Below, piece by piece: positions 62,776 to 64,000 of a DNA stretch of 64,000 nucleotides. The notes beneath the pieces were generated by a model that was not told the origin of the DNA, did not search any database, and saw only the letters and a program-made list of their open reading frames with translations. Each line of letters starts with the position of its first letter. Position 1 is the stretch's first letter. The DNA lies in assembly GCF_002224645.1 (NCBI RefSeq), contig NZ_CP022121.1:1432501-1496500 (forward strand). The letters are read 5' to 3'. This DNA comes from Dehalobacterium formicoaceticum. GTDB taxonomy: Bacteria; Bacillota; Dehalobacteriia; Dehalobacteriales; Dehalobacteriaceae. Both the position numbers and the translations under genes were made by a program.

Positions 62776-62838
62776 TTGATTTTACCGGCGTTTATGTGTA
62801 CAATATATCATATGAACACATATTCATATGATATATTG
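62776..62838 (+). promoter_or_regulatory. Promoter and ArsR/SmtB-type operator
   Basis: TTGATT (62776-62781), 17-bp spacer, TACAAT (62799-62804). Overlapping the -10 is a perfect 16-bp inverted repeat: CAATATATCATATGAA (62801-62816) and its complement (62823-62838) with a 6-base spacer. The inner ATGAAC...TTCAT core is that of SmtB/CadC/CzrA sites. Binding would hide the start of transcription near 62811 and release on metal. Confidence 0.82.
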
Positions 62839-62840
62839 AT

Positions 62841-63227
62841 TTGGGGGCGATTATAATTGTAAGAGAAAAGGTAAACAAAGTAGAAAGCTGTACATGTAAC
62901 ATCATTCATGAAGATGTGGTAGCTCAGGCGAAAGAGAATATGCCCCAGGAGGAAATTCTTATTGATTTAGCGGAGCTTTTTAAGATTTTTGGTGATAGTA
63001 CCAGAATCAAGATTATCTGTGCCTTGTTTACCTCAGAAATGTGCGTATGTGACATTGCTGCTCTTTTGGAGATGAATCAATCCGCCATTTCCCATCAATT
63101 AAGAATCCTCAAGCAGGCACGATTAGTTAAATATCGTCGGGAAGGCAAGGTGGTATATTATTCCCTGGATGATGAACATGTGCAACGGATTTTTGATTGT
63201 GGTTTGGTCCATCTTAATCATCAATAA
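62841..63227 (+). CDS. ArsR/SmtB-family metal-sensing repressor
   Basis: 128 aa from TTG 62841; the start is uncertain because no Shine-Dalgarno precedes it, and an ATT at 62856, eight bases after GGGGG, is an alternative. Metal ligands are suggested by ESCTCN near the N-terminus and CVCD (EMCVCDIAALLEMNQSAISHQLRILKQARLVKYRREGKVVYYSL) in the alpha3 region, the CadC/ArsR Cys pattern. It should repress itself and the CadA ATPase that follows 40 bases later. Confidence 0.88.
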   Translation: MGAIIIVREKVNKVESCTCNIIHEDVVAQAKENMPQEEILIDLAELFKIFGDSTRIKIICALFTSEMCVCDIAALLEMNQSAISHQLRILKQARLVKYRREGKVVYYSLDDEHVQRIFDCGLVHLNHQ

Positions 63228-63266
63228 TGAAGCCTAAATTTAAAAAGAAATGGGAGGAAGGAGAAA

Positions 63267-64000
63267 ATGGTTAAAGAATTTATCTTGGAAGGGTTAAATT
63301 GTGCTAATTGCGGTGCCAAGATTGAGCAGGGGGTATCCCGGCTTCCCGGCGTTACCAATGCTACCGTCAATTTTCTTAATAAAACCTTGATATTGGAAAC
63401 GGAAGAGACGGCAAACTTCCCTGAGTTAATTAGGAATACCGAAGGGATTGTGAAAAAATATGAACCTGAGGTTAACGTCATCGAAAAAAAAGAGGTAAAA
63501 ATAAAAGATGATGGGGATCAAAATGAGGAAGAAAATCAGAAAAAGCGCCTCATCTCTTTAGGACTGGGGGGAGGACTTTTTACTTTGGCTTTTCTTCCCT
63601 TCTGGAGTCCCGGCATCGAGTTTGCTTTGTTTCTGTTAAGTTATCTTATTGTCGGCGGGGAAGTGCTGATGCGCGCCGGTAAGAATATCTTGCGGGGACA
63701 GGTCTTCGATGAGAATTTCCTGATGTCCATTGCCACCCTGGGTGCTTTTGCTATTAGGGAATACCCGGAAGGTGTGGCGGTGATGCTGTTTTATCAGATC
63801 GGGGAGTATTTTCAGGATCGGGCGGTGGGTCAATCGAGAAGATCCATTAAAGCCTTGCTCGATATCAGACCGGAGTATGTCAATTTGTCTTTCAACGGGG
63901 TAATTAAGAGAGTATCTCCGGAAGAAGCGGCCATTGGGGATATGATGATCATCAAGCCCGGGGAAAGAGTGCCATTAGACGGAAAAGTACTGGAAGGCCA
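63267..64000 (+). CDS. cadA: CadA-type heavy-metal P1B-ATPase (N-terminal part, runs off window)
   Basis: At least 244 aa; the gene continues past the window end. N-terminal metal-binding domain with LNCANCGAKIEQGV (CxxC), an acidic linker (DDGDQNEEENQKKR), the first helices, FDENFLMSIATLGAFAIREYPEGVAVMLFYQIGEYFQ and the start of the A domain at IIKPGERVPLDGKVLEG. This is the Zn2+/Cd2+/Pb2+ branch (CadA/ZntA). GGGAGGAAGGAG precedes the ATG. Paired with the ArsR gene. Confidence 0.92.
   Translation, partial: MVKEFILEGLNCANCGAKIEQGVSRLPGVTNATVNFLNKTLILETEETANFPELIRNTEGIVKKYEPEVNVIEKKEVKIKDDGDQNEEENQKKRLISLGLGGGLFTLAFLPFWSPGIEFALFLLSYLIVGGEVLMRAGKNILRGQVFDENFLMSIATLGAFAIREYPEGVAVMLFYQIGEYFQDRAVGQSRRSIKALLDIRPEYVNLSFNGVIKRVSPEEAAIGDMMIIKPGERVPLDGKVLEG

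Noticed and set aside
1-64000. CRISPR arrays, tRNA or rRNA genes, intact insertion sequences, prophage
   Set aside because: No regularly spaced repeats, tRNA cloverleaf candidates, rRNA motifs, transposase or phage structural genes were recognised on reading both strands; a tRNA scan and CRISPR finder would be needed to exclude them fully.

Overview
The window looks like a chromosomal segment of a spore-forming, strictly anaerobic Firmicute, most likely a Clostridia/Peptococcaceae-type bacterium. The case rests on a Tlp-type small acid-soluble spore protein, the ylxM-ffh-rpsP-khpA-rimM-trmD order, strong Shine-Dalgarno sites, frequent TTG starts, and anaerobe genes (a CO-dehydrogenase-like protein with CooC, a 2-hydroxyacyl-CoA dehydratase/activase set, and the sulfide-to-homocysteine genes). 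No rRNA, tRNA, intact insertion sequence, prophage or CRISPR array was seen. The organism is inferred; no marker here fixes genus or species.

Layout. 0-8 kb: an SLH-domain exported protein, YnfA, a CBS/DRTGG-type family II pyrophosphatase, then the SRP/ribosome-maturation operon, ending in a TrmD fused to a second SPOUT-type methyltransferase domain. 8-13 kb: a yybP-ykoY (Mn2+) riboswitch and terminator ahead of a P-type cation ATPase, then a TPP riboswitch ahead of a HAD phosphatase and thiD. 12.8-14.7 kb: an accessory patch with two toxin-antitoxin modules (HicAB and HEPN/MNT) around a truncated MFS transporter. 14.9-19.4 kb: recQ broken by a one-base shift in a T run, a metallo-beta-lactamase-fold hydrolase and a truncated Old-Yellow-Enzyme reductase. 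19.5-23.3 kb: a three-gene divergent Hsp70 operon (GrpE-like, DnaK-like, degenerate-J/TPR). 23.3-30.6 kb: homocysteine synthesis from sulfide (DUF39, NIL/ferredoxin, UPF0280), an L,D-transpeptidase, a split YeeE/YedE transporter and an anion permease.

31-43 kb: a GMP synthase whose glutaminase domain has lost its catalytic centre, a two-part ThrE-type exporter, lysine-riboswitch-controlled dapA, PadR and MarR regulators, an NCS1 permease with a C69 dipeptidase, a fused remnant of two broken genes, and an ApbE / Gx-transporter / NusG-domain-II set resembling flavin-based extracellular electron transfer modules. 43-49 kb: a split activase/dehydratase (COG1924/COG3580/COG3581-like) operon with an XRE regulator and a divergent DUF1638 gene, then an exported transglutaminase-elicitor-like protein with a partner. 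49-58 kb: Smr, LysM-deacetylase, phosphonatase, tRNA-editing deacylase, MarR-FtsH-GT8-DeoC-hexokinase-GNAT. 58-64 kb: CooC, Tlp, ZupT-like ZIP, a CooS-like protein lacking a key C-cluster cysteine, and an ArsR/CadA metal-efflux pair that runs off the window end. Two 67-bp palindromic elements at 51.6 and 59.3 kb lie as direct repeats around a 7.7-kb block.

The observations most worth following up are the CooS-like protein with altered cluster ligands, the GMP synthase with an excised glutaminase core, the non-canonical Hsp70 operon, the activase/DUF1638 locus and the MITE-like repeats.
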